Below are positions 1 through 7,973 of a DNA stretch of 36,337 nucleotides, piece by piece; the stretch's first letter is position 1, and each line of letters starts with the position of its first letter. Source of the DNA: Betaproteobacteria bacterium (GTDB taxonomy: Bacteria > Pseudomonadota > Gammaproteobacteria > Burkholderiales > Thiobacteraceae); contig JANYAU010000019.1 of the NCBI GenBank assembly GCA_025361165.1, forward strand, positions 1 to 36,337, given 5' to 3'. Both the position numbers and the translations under genes were made by a program. The notes under the pieces were generated by a model. That model made no database searches. It had not been told where the DNA came from and saw only the letters and a program-made list of their open reading frames with translations.

Positions 1-1296
1 TTTTGCCGCTATTCGGTCGACGCGCATTGGGCCATTCCGCACTTCGAAAAAATGCTCTACGACAATGGCCCCTTGCTGGGTTTGTATGCCGACGCTTATA
101 AACTTACCGGCCACCCGCGCTTCCAGCGGGTATGCGAAGAAACGGTCGGCTGGCTCACGCGCGAAATGCGCGACGCGGCGGGTGGCTTCTACTCAGCGCT
201 AGACGCCGACTCGGAACACGAGGAAGGCAAGTTCTATGTGTGGACACCGGAAGAAGTGCGCGCGCACCTCACAGCGGAAGAATACGCAGTCCTAGCACCG
301 CACTATGGGCTCGATCTTGCGCCCAATTTCGAAGGCAAACATTGGCACTTCGTCATTGCCAAACCGCTCGAGGCCGTAGCAGAAAGCCTGAATATATCAG
401 CCAAATCAGCAGAGCAAGCGCTCACCTCTGCACGTGAAAAACTGTTCGCCGTGCGTGAAAAACGGGTGCGCCCCGGCCGCGACGACAAGGTGCTGACGAG
501 CTGGAACGCGCTCATGATTAAGGGGCTGGCCCACGCCGCGCGGGTATTCGATAAACCCGAATGGCTCCGGCTCGCGCAGCAAGCGGCGGATTTTATCCGC
601 GCCCAGTTGTGGCAAGACGGCCGCCTATTGGCAAGCTACAAAGACGGCCAAGCCAAGCTCAACGGCTACTTGGACGACTACGCGTTCTTGCTCGATGCCT
701 TACTAGAACTCCTGCAGGCCGAATTTCGCCCCCAGGATTTGGCCTTCGCCCAAGACTTGGCCGAGCGGATGTTGGCGCAATTCGAAGATGCGGCACAAGG
801 CGGATTTTATTTCACCAGCCACGACCACGAGCAATTGATCCACCGCCCCAAACCCGGCCCGGACAACGCCACCCCCTCCGGCAACGGCATTGCGGTCTAC
901 GCCCTACAGCGGCTAGGTCACGTGTTAGGCGAACCGCGCTTTCTGGAGGCGTCGGAGCGAGCGCTTACCCTGTTCTATCCTATCGTATCTAGGCAACCTA
1001 CTGGCTACACGACTTTGCTCGCCGGCGTGAAAGAAAACCTGTCACCGCCCGATATTGTGGTCGTGCGTGGCCCCCCGGCAGACCTGATTCCGTGGCAAGC
1101 AAAGCTGAATTCGGCTTACCTGCCGCATACGCTGGCTTTCTGCGTGCCCAACGGCATAAGCGACTTACCTACTATGTTGGCCAAGCCCGAAACGCCTCTT
1201 GTCAACGCCTGGGTATGCCGCGGCGTTAGTTGCCTACCTGCCGTAACTACGCCCGAAGCGCTGATTGCGCTATGCAAAGGCGCGCGAGACGATTAA
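1..1296 (+). CDS. YyaL/DUF255-type thioredoxin-domain protein, 3' part
   Basis: The frame is open from base 1, so the gene begins upstream of the window and the N-terminal thioredoxin-like domain is missing. The first visible residues (YSVDAHWAIPHFEKMLYDN) match the conserved segment that follows that domain in the YyaL/SSP411 (spermatogenesis-associated protein 20-like) family. The rest reads as the alpha/alpha-toroid, glycoside-hydrolase-like part: AGGFYSALDADSEHEEGKFY, LTSWNALMIKGLA, LDDYAFLLDALLEL and PSGNGIAVYALQRL are typical family blocks. The C-terminus has the usual Cys pair (VCRGVSCLP). The biochemical role of the family is not established; it is usually a soluble protein of about 600-700 residues. 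It ends 53 nt before the cytochrome gene, on the same strand. The family call is firm, the function unknown. Confidence 0.88.
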   Translation, partial: FCRYSVDAHWAIPHFEKMLYDNGPLLGLYADAYKLTGHPRFQRVCEETVGWLTREMRDAAGGFYSALDADSEHEEGKFYVWTPEEVRAHLTAEEYAVLAPHYGLDLAPNFEGKHWHFVIAKPLEAVAESLNISAKSAEQALTSAREKLFAVREKRVRPGRDDKVLTSWNALMIKGLAHAARVFDKPEWLRLAQQAADFIRAQLWQDGRLLASYKDGQAKLNGYLDDYAFLLDALLELLQAEFRPQDLAFAQDLAERMLAQFEDAAQGGFYFTSHDHEQLIHRPKPGPDNATPSGNGIAVYALQRLGHVLGEPRFLEASERALTLFYPIVSRQPTGYTTLLAGVKENLSPPDIVVVRGPPADLIPWQAKLNSAYLPHTLAFCVPNGISDLPTMLAKPETPLVNAWVCRGVSCLPAVTTPEALIALCKGARDD

Positions 1297-1349
1297 CATA
1301 GCCGCGGATAAAAATTCTTACCTCGACAGTATCTTTAATAGGAGACAAC

Positions 1350-1661
1350 ATGAAGCTTGCAGCAATCGGTATTACCGTCGGCCTGCTTTTTGGCAGCCAA
1401 GCCATGGCGAATGATGGCCTGGCACTCGCGCAAAAAAACGCCTGCATGGCTTGCCATCAGGTCGATAAAAAAGTGGTTGGCCCGGCCTACAAAGATGTCG
1501 CCGCTAAATACAAAGGCGACAAAACCGCGGAAGCCAAGCTGGTGAAGAAAGTGAAAGAAGGCGGTAAAGGCGTATGGGGCGAAATCCCGATGCCGCCCAA
1601 TGCACAAGTGAAGGACGAAGATATCAAAACCATCGTGCACTGGATTCTTTCGCTTAAGTAA
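1350..1661 (+). CDS. Class I cytochrome c (c551/c552-like), periplasmic
   Basis: A 103-residue monohaem electron carrier. Residues 1-20 form a Sec signal peptide ending AMA, so the mature protein starts near Asn21. The haem-binding motif is C32-M-A-C35-H36. The distal Met ligand is probably Met81 in EIPMPPN, followed by the C-terminal helix DIKTIVHWILSLK. Mature size (about 83 residues) and motif spacing fit the c551/c552 (cytochrome c8) family, which shuttles electrons between respiratory complexes or to a peroxidase or nitrite reductase. The start is supported by AGGAG about 8 nt upstream (1339-1343). It is followed at once by an intrinsic terminator. No oxidase or reductase is adjacent, so the partner cannot be named. 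Confidence 0.93.
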   Translation: MKLAAIGITVGLLFGSQAMANDGLALAQKNACMACHQVDKKVVGPAYKDVAAKYKGDKTAEAKLVKKVKEGGKGVWGEIPMPPNAQVKDEDIKTIVHWILSLK

Positions 1662-1677
1662 GCGATCCCCGCACCCT

Positions 1678-1706
1678 AAAAAGCCGGCCCCAGCGCCGGC
1701 TTTTTT
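1678..1706 (+). terminator. Rho-independent terminator after the cytochrome c gene
   Basis: Arms AAGCCGGC (1681-1688) and GCCGGCTT (1695-1702) enclose a 6-nt loop. The second arm runs into six T (1701-1706), and A residues precede the first arm, so it could also work on the opposite strand. It lies 17 nt after the cytochrome stop and separates that unit from the liv operon. Confidence 0.88.
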
Positions 1707-1715
1707 GTTTTCCGT

Positions 1716-1721
1716 TATACT
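1716..1721 (+). promoter_or_regulatory. livK: Candidate -10 element of the liv operon
   Basis: TATACT (5/6 to TATAAT) lies 44 nt before the livK GTG and just after the terminator. No convincing -35 is seen 16-18 nt upstream, where the terminator stem sits, so an activator or an atypical promoter would be needed. Weak call. Confidence 0.3.
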
Positions 1722-1764
1722 TTGGCGATCGCCTTACCCATCCTCACGCACCAGGAGACGCCTC

Positions 1765-2940
1765 GTGAAATTCCGTTTGCTTACCTCCCTTCTCATCCTC
1801 GCCGTGGGCCTGCTCACCAGCGCGTGCGGTAAAAAAGAAAGCGTCGAAAACGCCAATCAAGTCGTGGTGAAAATCGGCTCGGTGTCGCCGCTGACCGGCC
1901 CGCAATCGCATTTGGGCAAAGACAATGAAAATGGCGCGCGCATGGCGGTGGATGAAGCGAATACGCAACACATCCTGCTTGGCGGCAAACCAGCCAAATT
2001 TGTGCTGATCAGCGAAGACGATGCCGCCGATCCGAAAACCGCCACCATCGTCGCGCAGAAGCTCGCCGACCAAAAAATCAATGGCGTGATTGGCCACCTC
2101 AATTCCGGCACCTCGATTCCCGCCTCGAAAATTTATCATGATGCCGGCATTGCGCAAATCTCACCTTCCGCCACCGCGATTAAATATACCGCGCAAGGCT
2201 ACAACACCGCTTTCCGCGTAATGACCAACGATGCGCAGCAAGGACGCGTGCTGGGCCAATTCGCCGTCACCAAAATGGGGGCGAAGAAAATCGCCATCAT
2301 CGACGACCGTAGCGCCTATGGCCAAGGCTTGGCGGACGAAGTAGAAAAAGCCGCCAAAGCCGCCGGGGCGGAAATCGTCGCGCGCGAATACACCACTGAT
2401 AAGTCCACCGACTTCACCGCCATTCTGACTTCGATCAAAAGCAAAAATCCGGATCTGATTTTCTTCGGCGGCATGGATCCGCAAGCCGCGCCCATGGTGC
2501 AGCAGATGAAACGGCTCGGCCTCAGCGCGCAATTTCTCGGCGGCGACGGCGTGCAAACCACGGAGTTCCTGCATCTCGCGGGTGCCGATGGCGAAGGAGT
2601 CACCGCCTCCAACCCCGGCGTGCCGCTTGCTGGCATGCCGGGTGGCGTCGCCTTCCAACAAAAATTCAACGCCAAGTACGGCAAGATCCAAAATTACGCG
2701 CCTTACGCCTACGACTCGGTGAATGTGATGATCGACGCTATGCGCCGCGCCAACTCCGCCGACCCGGCCAGCTATTTACCAGAACTCACCAAGACCCATT
2801 TCCAAGGTGTGACTGGCAACATCCAATTTGATGCCAAGGGCGATTTGACCAACGGCAACGTGACCTTATATCAAGTCAAAAACGGAAAATGGGAACCGTT
2901 GGAGACCGTGAAAAACACCGAGCCCGCCCCGGCAAAATAA
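1765..2940 (+). CDS. livK: LivK-type branched-chain amino acid ABC transporter substrate-binding lipoprotein
   Basis: Solute receptor of a HAAT-family ABC importer, anchored by lipid on the periplasmic face of the inner membrane. I chose GTG at 1765 because AGGAGA lies 6 nt upstream and the product then begins with a proper lipoprotein signal peptide, with lipobox LTSAC and lipidated Cys21. An in-frame start at 1705 would lie inside the upstream terminator. The mature part is a Peripla_BP_6 (LivJ/K-like) domain: VKIGSVSPLTGPQSHLGKDN near the start, GHLNSGTSIPASKIYHDAGI in the hinge region, then APYAYDSVNVMIDAM. The length, about 391 residues, is normal. It is the first gene of livKHMGF. The specific substrate (Leu/Ile/Val or other amino acid or amide) cannot be read from sequence. 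Confidence 0.93.
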   Translation: MKFRLLTSLLILAVGLLTSACGKKESVENANQVVVKIGSVSPLTGPQSHLGKDNENGARMAVDEANTQHILLGGKPAKFVLISEDDAADPKTATIVAQKLADQKINGVIGHLNSGTSIPASKIYHDAGIAQISPSATAIKYTAQGYNTAFRVMTNDAQQGRVLGQFAVTKMGAKKIAIIDDRSAYGQGLADEVEKAAKAAGAEIVAREYTTDKSTDFTAILTSIKSKNPDLIFFGGMDPQAAPMVQQMKRLGLSAQFLGGDGVQTTEFLHLAGADGEGVTASNPGVPLAGMPGGVAFQQKFNAKYGKIQNYAPYAYDSVNVMIDAMRRANSADPASYLPELTKTHFQGVTGNIQFDAKGDLTNGNVTLYQVKNGKWEPLETVKNTEPAPAK

Positions 2941-2949
2941 TGACGTCGC

Positions 2950-2969
2950 GAGCGGGCTCAGACCCGCTC
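2950..2969 (+). promoter_or_regulatory. Intercistronic stem-loop between livK and livH
   Basis: GAGCGGG (2950-2956) and CCCGCTC (2963-2969) are perfectly complementary around a 6-nt loop. It starts 10 nt after the livK stop and ends 7 nt before the livH ATG. There is no long T run, so it is more likely a 3'-end stabiliser or partial terminator that lowers permease expression relative to the receptor than a full terminator. Confidence 0.6.
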
Positions 2970-2976
2970 CTTGTTT

Positions 2977-3906
2977 ATGGACACCTTCCTCCAGCAACTC
3001 ATTAACGGCCTCGTTCTCGGCAGCGTCTACGCGCTGGTGGCGTTGGGCTACACCATGGTCTACGGCATACTCGAGTTGATCAATTTCGCCCACGGCGAAG
3101 TCACGATGATCGGCGCCATGGTCGCGCTCACAGTCATCGGCGCATTGGTCGGTGCGCACGTCGACCTGCCCGGAATCGTGATCGTGCTGGCCGGCGTATT
3201 GGCGGCGATTCCGGCGTGCATGTTGCTGGGTTTCACCATCGAGCGCGTGGCGTATCGGCCCTTGCGCAATGCGCCGCGGCTTGCGCCGCTGATCACCGCC
3301 ATCGGCGTATCGATCTTGCTGCAAAATCTGGCGATGATCATTTGGGGTAGGCAATATATTTCTTTCCCGCCGATTTTGCCGCGCACCACCTATCACCTCG
3401 GCGGCGCAACCATCAGCGTGTTACAAATTTTCATTCTGGTATTGTCGCTGGTGATTATGGCGGCGCTGGTTGCCTTGGTGCAAAAAACCAAACTCGGCCG
3501 CGCCATGCGCGCCACCGCGCAAGCGCCGCAAGTGGCGGGCTTGATGGGGGTGAACATCAATTCCATCATTTCACTCACCTTCATTATCGGCTCCGCGCTC
3601 GCTGCGGTAGCCGGTGTCATGGTGAGCGCGTATTACGGCGTCGCGCACTACTACATGGGTTTTCTGCTCGGCCTCAAGGCCTTTACCGCCGCCGTGCTGG
3701 GCGGCATCGGCAATCTCGCCGGCGCGATGCTGGGCGGCTTGTTGCTCGGCGTAATCGAAAGCATGGGTGCGGGTTATATCGGCGACATCACCGGCGGTTT
3801 CATGGGCAGTAATTATCAAGATGTATTCGCTTTTTTCGTGTTGATTCTGGTGCTGGTGTTGCGCCCCTCGGGTTTGTTAGGCGAAAGAGTCGGTGAGCGC
3901 GCTTAA
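2977..3906 (+). CDS. livH: LivH branched-chain amino acid ABC transporter permease
   Basis: Inner-membrane permease of about 309 residues with about eight hydrophobic segments. It carries the LivH signatures LINGLVLGSVYALVALGYTM at the N-terminus and ELINFAHGEVTMIGAM in the first third, and FTAAVLGGIGNLAGAMLGG near the cytoplasmic loop that contacts the ATPases. I start at ATG 2977 because the family begins M-D-x-F-L-Q-Q; TTG at 2971 is an in-frame alternative. No clear Shine-Dalgarno is visible because the stem-loop at 2950-2969 occupies the usual place. It overlaps livM by 14 nt, consistent with translational coupling. Confidence 0.95.
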   Translation: MDTFLQQLINGLVLGSVYALVALGYTMVYGILELINFAHGEVTMIGAMVALTVIGALVGAHVDLPGIVIVLAGVLAAIPACMLLGFTIERVAYRPLRNAPRLAPLITAIGVSILLQNLAMIIWGRQYISFPPILPRTTYHLGGATISVLQIFILVLSLVIMAALVALVQKTKLGRAMRATAQAPQVAGLMGVNINSIISLTFIIGSALAAVAGVMVSAYYGVAHYYMGFLLGLKAFTAAVLGGIGNLAGAMLGGLLLGVIESMGAGYIGDITGGFMGSNYQDVFAFFVLILVLVLRPSGLLGERVGERA

Positions 3907-4993
3907 GCCCTTATCGCGCCGCCCGGCCTGGCTGGGCTTTGTGCTCATCGGGATTGCCTTGGCCATTGCGCCGTTCGTGGTGCAAGCAGGCTTAGGCATT
4001 TATTGGGTGCGCATTCTCGATCTCGCGCTGCTGTACATGATGCTCGCGCTCGGACTCAACATCGTGGTCGGCTATGCGGGTCTGCTCGATCTCGGCTATA
4101 TCGCGTTCTATGCGGTGGGTGCTTACGTTTATGCGCTGCTGGCAAGCCCGCAGTTCGGCTTGCATTTGCCGTTCTGGATAACGCTGCCACTGGGCGCTTT
4201 GGTCGCGGCATTGTTCGGCGTGCTGCTGGGTGCGCCCACTTTGCGATTGCGTGGCGATTATCTCGCGATCGTGACCCTGGGTTTCGGCGAGATCATTCGT
4301 ATTTTTTTAAATAATTTAGATCGCCCGATCAACGTGACCAACGGCCCGCAAGGCATTAATTTGATCGACCCGATTAGCATCGGCGGTTTATCGCTGGCGC
4401 GGCCGCAAGATATCTTCCCCGGCATGTCCAGCGCGCATGCCTATTATTATGTGTTCCTGGCGGCCACCTTGCTGGTGATTTTTATTTGCATGCGCTTGCA
4501 AGATTCGCGCATCGGCCGCGCCTGGGCCGCGATCCGCGAAGACGAAACCGCGGCCGAGGCGATGGGCATCAACACCCGCAACCTCAAACTGCTGGCGTTC
4601 GCCATGGGCGCAACCTTCGGCGGCCTGTCGGGCGGATTGTTCGCCAGCTTTCAAGGTTTTGTCAGCCCGGAAAGTTTCAATCTCATGGAGTCGATCATGA
4701 TTCTGTGCATGATCGTGCTCGGCGGCATGGGCAATATCCCCGGCGTGATTCTCGGCGCGCTCTTGCTCACCATTCTGCCCGAGGCTTTGCGCTACATCGG
4801 CGACTTTCAGCGCGCCGTATTCGATCGCATCATCGTCGATCCCGCTGATCTGCGTATGCTGCTATTTGGCTTGGCTTTGGTGCTGATGATGCTCTTCCGC
4901 CCTGCGGGTTTGTGGCCCTCCAGCCAGCGCCAACGCGAGCTGCTTAAATCCGACGAACCAGCACCGCCGGGGCTGTATGACGAACAGCGCTAA
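3893..4993 (+). CDS. livM: LivM branched-chain amino acid ABC transporter permease
   Basis: Second permease of the transporter, 366 residues, pairing with LivH in the inner membrane. Recognisable LivM blocks are ALGLNIVVGYAGLLDLGYIA, APTLRLRGDYLAIVTLGFGE, NITNGPQGI-like VTNGPQGINLIDP, and ESIMILCMIVLGGMGNIPG near the EAA-like ATPase contact loop. It starts at GTG 3893 inside the end of livH and its end overlaps livG by 17 nt. The C-terminus has a short hydrophilic tail (SSQRQRELLKSDEPAPPG). Length and topology are ordinary. Confidence 0.95.
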   Translation: MSALKPLSRRPAWLGFVLIGIALAIAPFVVQAGLGIYWVRILDLALLYMMLALGLNIVVGYAGLLDLGYIAFYAVGAYVYALLASPQFGLHLPFWITLPLGALVAALFGVLLGAPTLRLRGDYLAIVTLGFGEIIRIFLNNLDRPINVTNGPQGINLIDPISIGGLSLARPQDIFPGMSSAHAYYYVFLAATLLVIFICMRLQDSRIGRAWAAIREDETAAEAMGINTRNLKLLAFAMGATFGGLSGGLFASFQGFVSPESFNLMESIMILCMIVLGGMGNIPGVILGALLLTILPEALRYIGDFQRAVFDRIIVDPADLRMLLFGLALVLMMLFRPAGLWPSSQRQRELLKSDEPAPPGLYDEQR

Positions 4994-5765
4994 CGTCTTA
5001 TTAGAAGCGCGTGGCGTAGGCAAGCGCTTCGGTGGCTTGGTCGCCTTAAACAAGATTAGTTTCAGCATCCGACACGGTGAAATTTTCGGTCTCATCGGCC
5101 CCAACGGCGCAGGCAAGACGACCTTGTTTAATTGCCTCACCGGTTTGTACACGCCCTCCTCCGGTGAAGTGCAACTCGACGGCTGCCGCTTGCACGGTTT
5201 GAAGCCGCACGCCGTGACACGCTTAGGCCTGGCGCGCACGTTTCAAAACATTCGCCTGTTCGCCCACATGACCGCGCTCGACAACGTATTGGTCGGCTGT
5301 CATACGCGCACCCACGCCGGACTATTGGGCGCGATCTTGCGCAACCGCGCCACCCGCGCCGAAGAAGCCGCGATGCGCGAGCGCGCCCACGCACTGCTCC
5401 AGCGCGCCGGGATAGCCAAGCATGCGCGGGCACTCGCGAAGCATCTGTCCTATGGCGATCAACGCCGGCTCGAAATCGCGCGTGCGTTGGCCACCGAACC
5501 CAAGCTGCTGGCGCTGGATGAACCCGCAGCAGGCATGAACCAAAATGAGCGCGGCGACCTAGGGCAACTGATCCAAAGCTTGCGTGATTCCGGCATCACC
5601 GTGCTGCTGATCGAGCACGATGTGAAGCTGGTCATGGGTCTGTGTGATCGGGTTTTGGTGTTGGATTACGGCGAAAAAATTGCCGAAGGCGCACCCGCAG
5701 AAGTGCAACGCGACCCGCGTGTGATCGAAGCGTATTTAGGGGGCAGCATTGGCGAGCCTGCTTGA
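4977..5765 (+). CDS. livG: LivG branched-chain amino acid ABC transporter ATPase
   Basis: Cytoplasmic ATPase subunit, 262 residues. Walker A is GPNGAGKT, the Q-loop region is ARTFQNIRLF, the signature is LSYGDQRRLEIARALA, Walker B is LLALDEPAAGMN, and the switch His is in LLIEHDVKLVM. The AAGMN sequence after Walker B and the C-terminal VIEAYLGG are characteristic of LivG. It starts at ATG 4977 within livM and shares 17 nt with livF, so translation of livM, livG and livF is probably coupled. It forms a heterodimer with LivF. Confidence 0.96.
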   Translation: MTNSANVLLEARGVGKRFGGLVALNKISFSIRHGEIFGLIGPNGAGKTTLFNCLTGLYTPSSGEVQLDGCRLHGLKPHAVTRLGLARTFQNIRLFAHMTALDNVLVGCHTRTHAGLLGAILRNRATRAEEAAMRERAHALLQRAGIAKHARALAKHLSYGDQRRLEIARALATEPKLLALDEPAAGMNQNERGDLGQLIQSLRDSGITVLLIEHDVKLVMGLCDRVLVLDYGEKIAEGAPAEVQRDPRVIEAYLGGSIGEPA

Positions 5766-6462
5766 GGTCCACGACTTAAGCGTCGCTTATGGCGGCGTGA
5801 AAGCGGTTACCGGCGCCAGCTTTTACGTCGCTGCCGGTGAATTAGTGTGCCTCATCGGCGCCAATGGCGCGGGTAAATCGTCGCTGCTCAAAGCGCTGAC
5901 CGGCATGGTGCATGTATCGCACGGCACGACAAAATTTCAAGGCAAGGCCATCACGCATTTAGCGAGTCACGACATCGTGGCTCGCGGCATCGCCTTGGTG
6001 CCGGAAGGGCGCGGGGTATTTAGCCGCATGACGGTGGAAGAAAATTTGGCGATGGGCGCTTACACGCGCCAGGATCAAGCCGAAATCGCTGCCGATCTCG
6101 CGCAAATATTCGAGCTGTTTCCGCGCCTATTCGAGCGCCGCCGGCAAGCAGCCGGAACGCTCTCCGGCGGTGAACAGCAAATGCTTGCCATCGGCCGCGC
6201 CCTGATGAGCCGCCCGAAATTATTACTGTTAGACGAACCGAGCATGGGCTTGGCGCCGCTCATGGTGCAAAAAATTTTCGAGACCCTCCGTGCCGTCTCT
6301 AAAAAAGGCGTAACCATTTTTCTGGTGGAGCAAAATGCGAAGCTGGCGCTAGAAATAAGCCATCGCGGCTATGTCATGGAAAGCGGAAAAATCATCCTGA
6401 CTGATACGTCGGCTGCGCTGGCGATTAACCCCGAAGTGCGGCGGGCCTATCTCGGCGAATAA
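5749..6462 (+). CDS. livF: LivF branched-chain amino acid ABC transporter ATPase
   Basis: Second ATPase, 237 residues. Walker A is GANGAGKS, the signature LSGGEQQMLAIGRALM, Walker B LLLLDEPSMGLAP, the switch His is replaced by the LivF-typical Gln in FLVEQNAKLAL, and the protein ends EVRRAYLGE. I use TTG at 5749: AGGGGG lies about 5 nt upstream, and the product then begins with the expected LLEVHDLSVAYGGVKAV. It is the last gene of the operon. Only 13 nt separate its stop from the left inverted repeat of the accessory island, and no intrinsic terminator is visible there, so read-through into the island is possible. Confidence 0.95.
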   Translation: MASLLEVHDLSVAYGGVKAVTGASFYVAAGELVCLIGANGAGKSSLLKALTGMVHVSHGTTKFQGKAITHLASHDIVARGIALVPEGRGVFSRMTVEENLAMGAYTRQDQAEIAADLAQIFELFPRLFERRRQAAGTLSGGEQQMLAIGRALMSRPKLLLLDEPSMGLAPLMVQKIFETLRAVSKKGVTIFLVEQNAKLALEISHRGYVMESGKIILTDTSAALAINPEVRRAYLGE

Positions 6463-6774
6463 ACCGCAAAACTCCGGGCATCCATCATGCGTGCTTGATT
6501 TTCAATTAGGGACTGGGTGGCGCTAAAAATTGCGTTTGTGTTGAATTGCAAAAACGCGCATGTCTCTGTTGTGCCAGAACGAGGCGTTAGAACATTTCTT
6601 CCATAGCAGTCGCTCGATCAGGCTATTATCGGCGGTTGCCGTCAAGGTGTCGCTTCTGGTTGAGTGTTAAAGACTCTATGAGGATTACGGCGTCATCGAT
6701 CCGTATTATCATTACATATGCGGGTAGACCAACTCGGAGCAATTCACCCACCGAAACAACAAGGAGAAAAGGTG
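6463..6774 (+). other. Non-coding 312 nt between livF and the island genes
   Basis: No gene is supported here. The stretch holds AAAACT (6468-6473), the left arm of the island's inverted repeat (6476-6507), two integron-core-like heptamers (GTTGAAT 6540-6546, GTTAGAA 6586-6592), a possible -10 TATTAT (6704-6709) without a clear -35, and the AAGGAG ribosome site of the DUF5343 gene (6761-6766). Confidence 0.6.
6476..6507 (+). repeat. Left arm of the island's inverted repeat
   Basis: This 32-nt arm begins GGGCATCC and contains the core ATGCGTGCTTGATTTTC (6487-6503). It matches the reverse complement of 8127-8158 at 28 of 32 positions, with 20 of 21 over 6487-6507. Two bases before it stands AAAACT (6468-6473), which recurs directly after the right arm. 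Confidence 0.85.
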
Positions 6775-7386
6775 ATGGCAGAAGATTATCCCTACATGGT
6801 ATCGAATAATAAGATCGGACCAATCCTCCAAAAGGCGGAGCAGGCCGAGAAGCCGTCACGCTTTACCAACGAATTCCTAAAGAAGCTCGGTTTCTCTAGT
6901 TCTAATGATCGAGCAATAATCCCGCTCCTAAAGCGACTTGGATTTCTGAATGAGAGTGGAGCACCAACGGAGCATTATGATGACTTGAAAGATAAGACAA
7001 GGCGTCCGTATGTTCTTGGAGAAAGGATAAAAGCGCTCTACTCAGAACTCTACTCAATTAATACAAACATTCATGATGCATCTGATGAGGAAATCAAAGG
7101 CGCTATCGCTCGCGTTACGGGAAAAGATGCACGGTCTGTGAATAGATTTTTTTCTACCCTTAAGACTCTTATAGGTCTAGCAAAATTCACACCGCAACCT
7201 CAGAAGAAAAAAGAAGAAGACAAGCCATCACATGAAACACCGAAACCGGATACTGATATTGCGAAAAAGGAACAGCCATCACATCCGTCATTTCATTACA
7301 ATATCCAAGTGCACCTCCCCGCGACTACTGATATTGGTGTCTATAACGCCATTTTCAAAAGCCTTAAAGACAACTTGCTTATATAG
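6775..7386 (+). CDS. DUF5343 family protein
   Basis: 203 residues from ATG 6775, chosen because AAGGAG (6761-6766) is 8 nt upstream; in-frame starts at 6718 and GTG 6772 are alternatives. Residues 4-140 match the DUF5343 pattern: YPYMVSNNKIGPILQKAE, then FTNEFLKKLGFSSSNDRA, IPLLKRLGFLNESGAPTEHY, and IARVTGKDARSVNRFFSTLK. A charged, Pro/Lys/Glu-rich linker (about 145-175) leads to a short C-terminal segment, HYNIQVHLPATTDIGVYNA, also typical of the family. The FLKKLGF and LLKRLGF repeats suggest small helical or winged-helix modules. Its function is unknown. The stop is 8 nt before the HEPN gene ATG, so the two are probably one operon; a partner or regulator role for the HEPN protein is inferred only from this. 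Composition is AT-richer than the chromosomal neighbours. Confidence 0.85.
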   Translation: MAEDYPYMVSNNKIGPILQKAEQAEKPSRFTNEFLKKLGFSSSNDRAIIPLLKRLGFLNESGAPTEHYDDLKDKTRRPYVLGERIKALYSELYSINTNIHDASDEEIKGAIARVTGKDARSVNRFFSTLKTLIGLAKFTPQPQKKKEEDKPSHETPKPDTDIAKKEQPSHPSFHYNIQVHLPATTDIGVYNAIFKSLKDNLLI

Positions 7387-7394
7387 GCGTGGAC

Positions 7395-7973
7395 ATGAAG
7401 CACATTGATTCATTAAAGAAGTTTGTGTTCAACGCATGGTTGCTTGATGACTCCCTTCAGAAGCTCGAAGGCGATGGGATTTCTGTACGATCAGGTAGCA
7501 CTGTTATCCCGATTGAGCGTATCGAAGAAACAGATTTCAGTCCTCGAATAATCCACGATGCAAATCGTATGTCTGCTGTATATATTGCCTTCTTTTGTTT
7601 AGAAAATGCCGTACGGGAATTGATAAATGACCGCCTAATTGAGCGGCACGGCATTGATTGGTGGGAAACGTGCGTCCCTGAGAAAATTAAGGCCGCGGTA
7701 AAAAAATTAAAAGAACAAGAGGACAAGAATCGCTACCACACGCAACGAGCCACATCGTTAATCGGTTACACAATGTTCGGGAATCTTGCCCAAATTATTG
7801 TCAATAACTGGGAAGACTTTTCGGATCTATTGCCTTCCCAAGCGTGGGTATCATCTAGATTCGCGGATCTGGAGATGTCTAGAAATATCATAATGCATAC
7901 AGGTGTACTCCCAGAAATAGAAATAGAGAGGCTGGAGTCGATTGTTCGTGACTGGATCAGACAGGCAGGTTAA
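7395..7973 (+). CDS. Swt1-like HEPN-domain protein, candidate ribonuclease
   Basis: 192 residues. ATG 7395 is preferred because AGG lies 7 nt upstream; GTG 7389 is an in-frame alternative. The protein is helical. Its middle and C-terminal parts match the Swt1-type HEPN pattern: FFCLENAVRELINDRLIERH, GIDWWETCVPEKIKAAVKKL, LIGYTMFGNLAQIIVNNW, then SRNIIMHTGVL. R163-N164-xxx-H168 is the canonical RNxxxH signature of HEPN ribonucleases, so an active nuclease is expected. HEPN proteins act in toxin-antitoxin, abortive infection and CRISPR-associated systems. No nucleotidyltransferase (MNT) or other known antitoxin lies beside it; the only partner is the DUF5343 protein. The stop codon directly abuts the attC-like site at 7974. 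The HEPN call is good; defence function is inference. Confidence 0.8.
   Translation: MKHIDSLKKFVFNAWLLDDSLQKLEGDGISVRSGSTVIPIERIEETDFSPRIIHDANRMSAVYIAFFCLENAVRELINDRLIERHGIDWWETCVPEKIKAAVKKLKEQEDKNRYHTQRATSLIGYTMFGNLAQIIVNNWEDFSDLLPSQAWVSSRFADLEMSRNIIMHTGVLPEIEIERLESIVRDWIRQAG

Noticed and set aside
1705-1764. Upstream extension of livK to 1705
   Set aside because: Would put the start inside the cytochrome terminator and bury the lipoprotein signal; GTG 1765 has AGGAGA at good spacing.
6610-6618. TCGCTCGAT shared with the complement of 8105-8113 as an extension of the inverted repeat
   Set aside because: The 9-mer lies at different distances from the two arms (about 100 and 14 nt) and flanking bases do not align, so chance is adequate.
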